Part shown: one piece after another, positions 43,946-45,206 of the stretch | Numbering within the stretch: position 1 is the first letter of the stretch | How the letters are laid out: each line of letters begins with the position of its first letter | NCBI GenBank assembly: GCA_026260175.1 | Contig: JAKCWW010000254.1 | Coordinates: forward strand, 1 to 45,206 | DNA length: 45,206 nt | From: Reticulitermes lucifugus | Lineage: Eukaryota; Arthropoda; Insecta; Blattodea; Rhinotermitidae | Direction of reading: 5' to 3' | Notes under the pieces: generated by a model | Database searches by the model: none | Told to the model about the DNA's origin: nothing | The model's input: the letters and a program-made list of their open reading frames with translations, nothing else | Made by a program: the position numbers and the translations under genes

Positions 43946-44935
43946 CAAAAAAACTCAAAACATGTATCCTTAAACGGAATGTTAAGTTGAACGAATATCA
44001 CTAATGTGTGGTGCGTCGCCTGGTTTGGAATGGCGAAAATGTTTTCCAGATATCGACGGTACATGTGATCTTGTGGGTTAAGATGCTCTTATTGGTCAGC
44101 TTCGACAAAATTTCGCAGTTACGAAAGGTATCGCAGTGCTTCGGAGAGATAGGTTCTGTGACACAAAGTATGCCAACAGATCACCAGGAGTTCCAGCTAG
44201 AGCCCATATTGCGTACTTTCGTACTGCAAGAAATAACCTATACACGTTTCTTTCGGTCTGTGAGTGCTGAATTAAATAGTTTGTGTTTTGTTTGTATTCT
44301 AGCAAAGGGACTAAACTCGAGAGGTTTGTTTACCTCGAGCTGAATAAATATCGTCTACACGGGGTTTTCCCCGCCACATCCTGTATAAAACGCTGAATGT
44401 AATGTGTTTAAAACGCGGGAAGTTAAAGAGATTTTGGCGGACAAACTTTGGACTACGTATGAGAATGCATCGATTGCTAGATCTTACGGGTGGACATATT
44501 CGGTGTACCACGAAGGTGGATGTGTGGAAATAAGGGCGGCCAGACTACGGCTGGCGAAGATGTCGGTTCGTCCAACAGAGATAATTGTAAACTATTAATT
44601 ACGTGGACTTGCGTAAATTTATTTTTATTCAGTCCAAGACAAGTGTTCTAAGTGGTAATCACAAATGGTAACTTAAATAAGATCTAAATTTTAACGGATA
44701 TCCAAGTTTTATGAATGTATTTAGGCCAGCTACGACTCTGTTACTGTGAGAAGAAATGAAATACAGCACAGAAGATGGCGAGATACACGTGCTGGATTTA
44801 GGCCTACAGGCCAGCGGCCTGAAAAGAAGAAGAAAAAATAACAAAACTGTATATATATAAAAGCAGGATGATTATGTCGAGTGGGACACACTTAAAACTC
44901 TGTTTAATTATTGCGATTTCTAACACCTTTACCCC
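43946..44935. other. Unannotated DNA
   Basis: A 111-codon plus frame (44008-44343) and a 64-codon frame (44404-44598) show no recognisable domains. No repeat was found. Confidence 0.5.
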
Positions 44936-44937
44936 AT

Positions 44938-44999
44938 TAAGAGGCGAAGAAGAAGTACAAGGAGGAGGAAGAAGAGGAGGAGGAGGAGAAGAAGAATTG
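44938..44999. repeat. Polypurine AGG/GAA microsatellite
   Basis: A nearly pure purine strand of AGG and GAA triplets about 60 bases long. Long purine runs of this kind can form triplex (H-DNA). The open frames on both strands (44804-45112 and 44868-45095) depend on it and are not genes. Confidence 0.85.
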
Positions 45000-45121
45000 T
45001 GTGGCGTAATGAGAGACAGAATAAGTATTACAGTGGAAACAGGAATTTTAATAGCCCTGAAATTCCCAGGCACTACCCACTCGTCCTTCTCATAAAAGTA
45101 GATAGAAGACAAGGTAAAGCT

Positions 45122-45206
45122 TTGGTAAGTGACGAAGGTAAAGGGCTGGGAAGTAGTCTGCTTTGGTGCAGAGAAATTGGTAAGTGACGAAGGTAAAGGG
45201 CTGGGA
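45122..45206. repeat. 55-bp tandem repeat cut by the window edge
   Basis: TTGGTAAGTGACGAAGGTAA and the following AGGGCTGGGA occur at 45122-45151 and again, identically, at 45177-45206. The period is 55 bp. The second unit is cut off at the last base of the window, so the array length is unknown. Confidence 0.85.

Noticed and set aside
1..45206. CRISPR arrays, operons or bacterial-type promoters
   Set aside because: The composition, SINEs, LINEs and microsatellites are those of an animal genome. The tandem arrays here have no spacers, so they are minisatellites.

Overview
This 45.2 kb window is AT-rich, non-coding eukaryotic DNA, most likely from an insect. No host gene, exon or conventional RNA gene can be supported. 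The open frames are short and, where recognisable, are broken pieces of transposable elements. The evidence for an arthropod is the mix of elements: dead non-LTR retrotransposon (LINE) 3' ends, Tc1/mariner transposase remnants, several tRNA-derived SINE families, and many micro- and minisatellites. The LINE and SINE families resemble, from memory, those common in cockroaches, termites and other insects; the species is inferred, not shown.

Layout. 0-6 kb: a CCA/CCG-rich microsatellite, then mostly featureless DNA with one probable dispersed repeat ending in a GGAC/AGAC array. 6.2-8.0 kb: a decayed LINE reverse-transcriptase C-terminus and a Tc1/mariner C-terminal scrap, both on the minus strand. 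10.6-15.7 kb: a LINE tail, a second Tc1-like scrap, a long inverted repeat (arms about 215-225 bp), several hammerhead-ribozyme-like modules, another LINE C-terminus and a 50-bp minisatellite. 16.9-21.7 kb: microsatellites, a SINE, a 31/26-bp minisatellite and a strong G-quadruplex motif. 22.9-29.2 kb: a SINE-rich stretch with a 141-base assembly gap inside one SINE, a palindromic foldback, and a second copy of the first LINE family. 32.8-33.5 kb: a third LINE family on the minus strand. 35.5-36.8 kb: a nearly full-length but dead mariner, itself interrupted by a small foldback insertion. 38-45 kb: more SINEs, microsatellites and a tandem repeat running off the right edge.

The most interesting signal is a set of dispersed modules with one common arrangement: CTGANGA, a variable hairpin, GAAA (or a one-base variant), a very short self-complementary segment, U plus A/C/U, and flanks that pair back across the core. 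This is the layout of a type I hammerhead ribozyme with a minimal stem III, as reported in Penelope-like retroelements. Stem I pairing is kept with different bases in different copies. The best copy (13817-13880) has a 3-bp plus 10-bp stem I separated by an internal loop. The copies examined carry one extra base between the core and stem II, so self-cleavage is a hypothesis.

Nothing here forms an operon or pathway. The window is a record of repeated insertion, decay and local duplication, probably intergenic or deep intronic.
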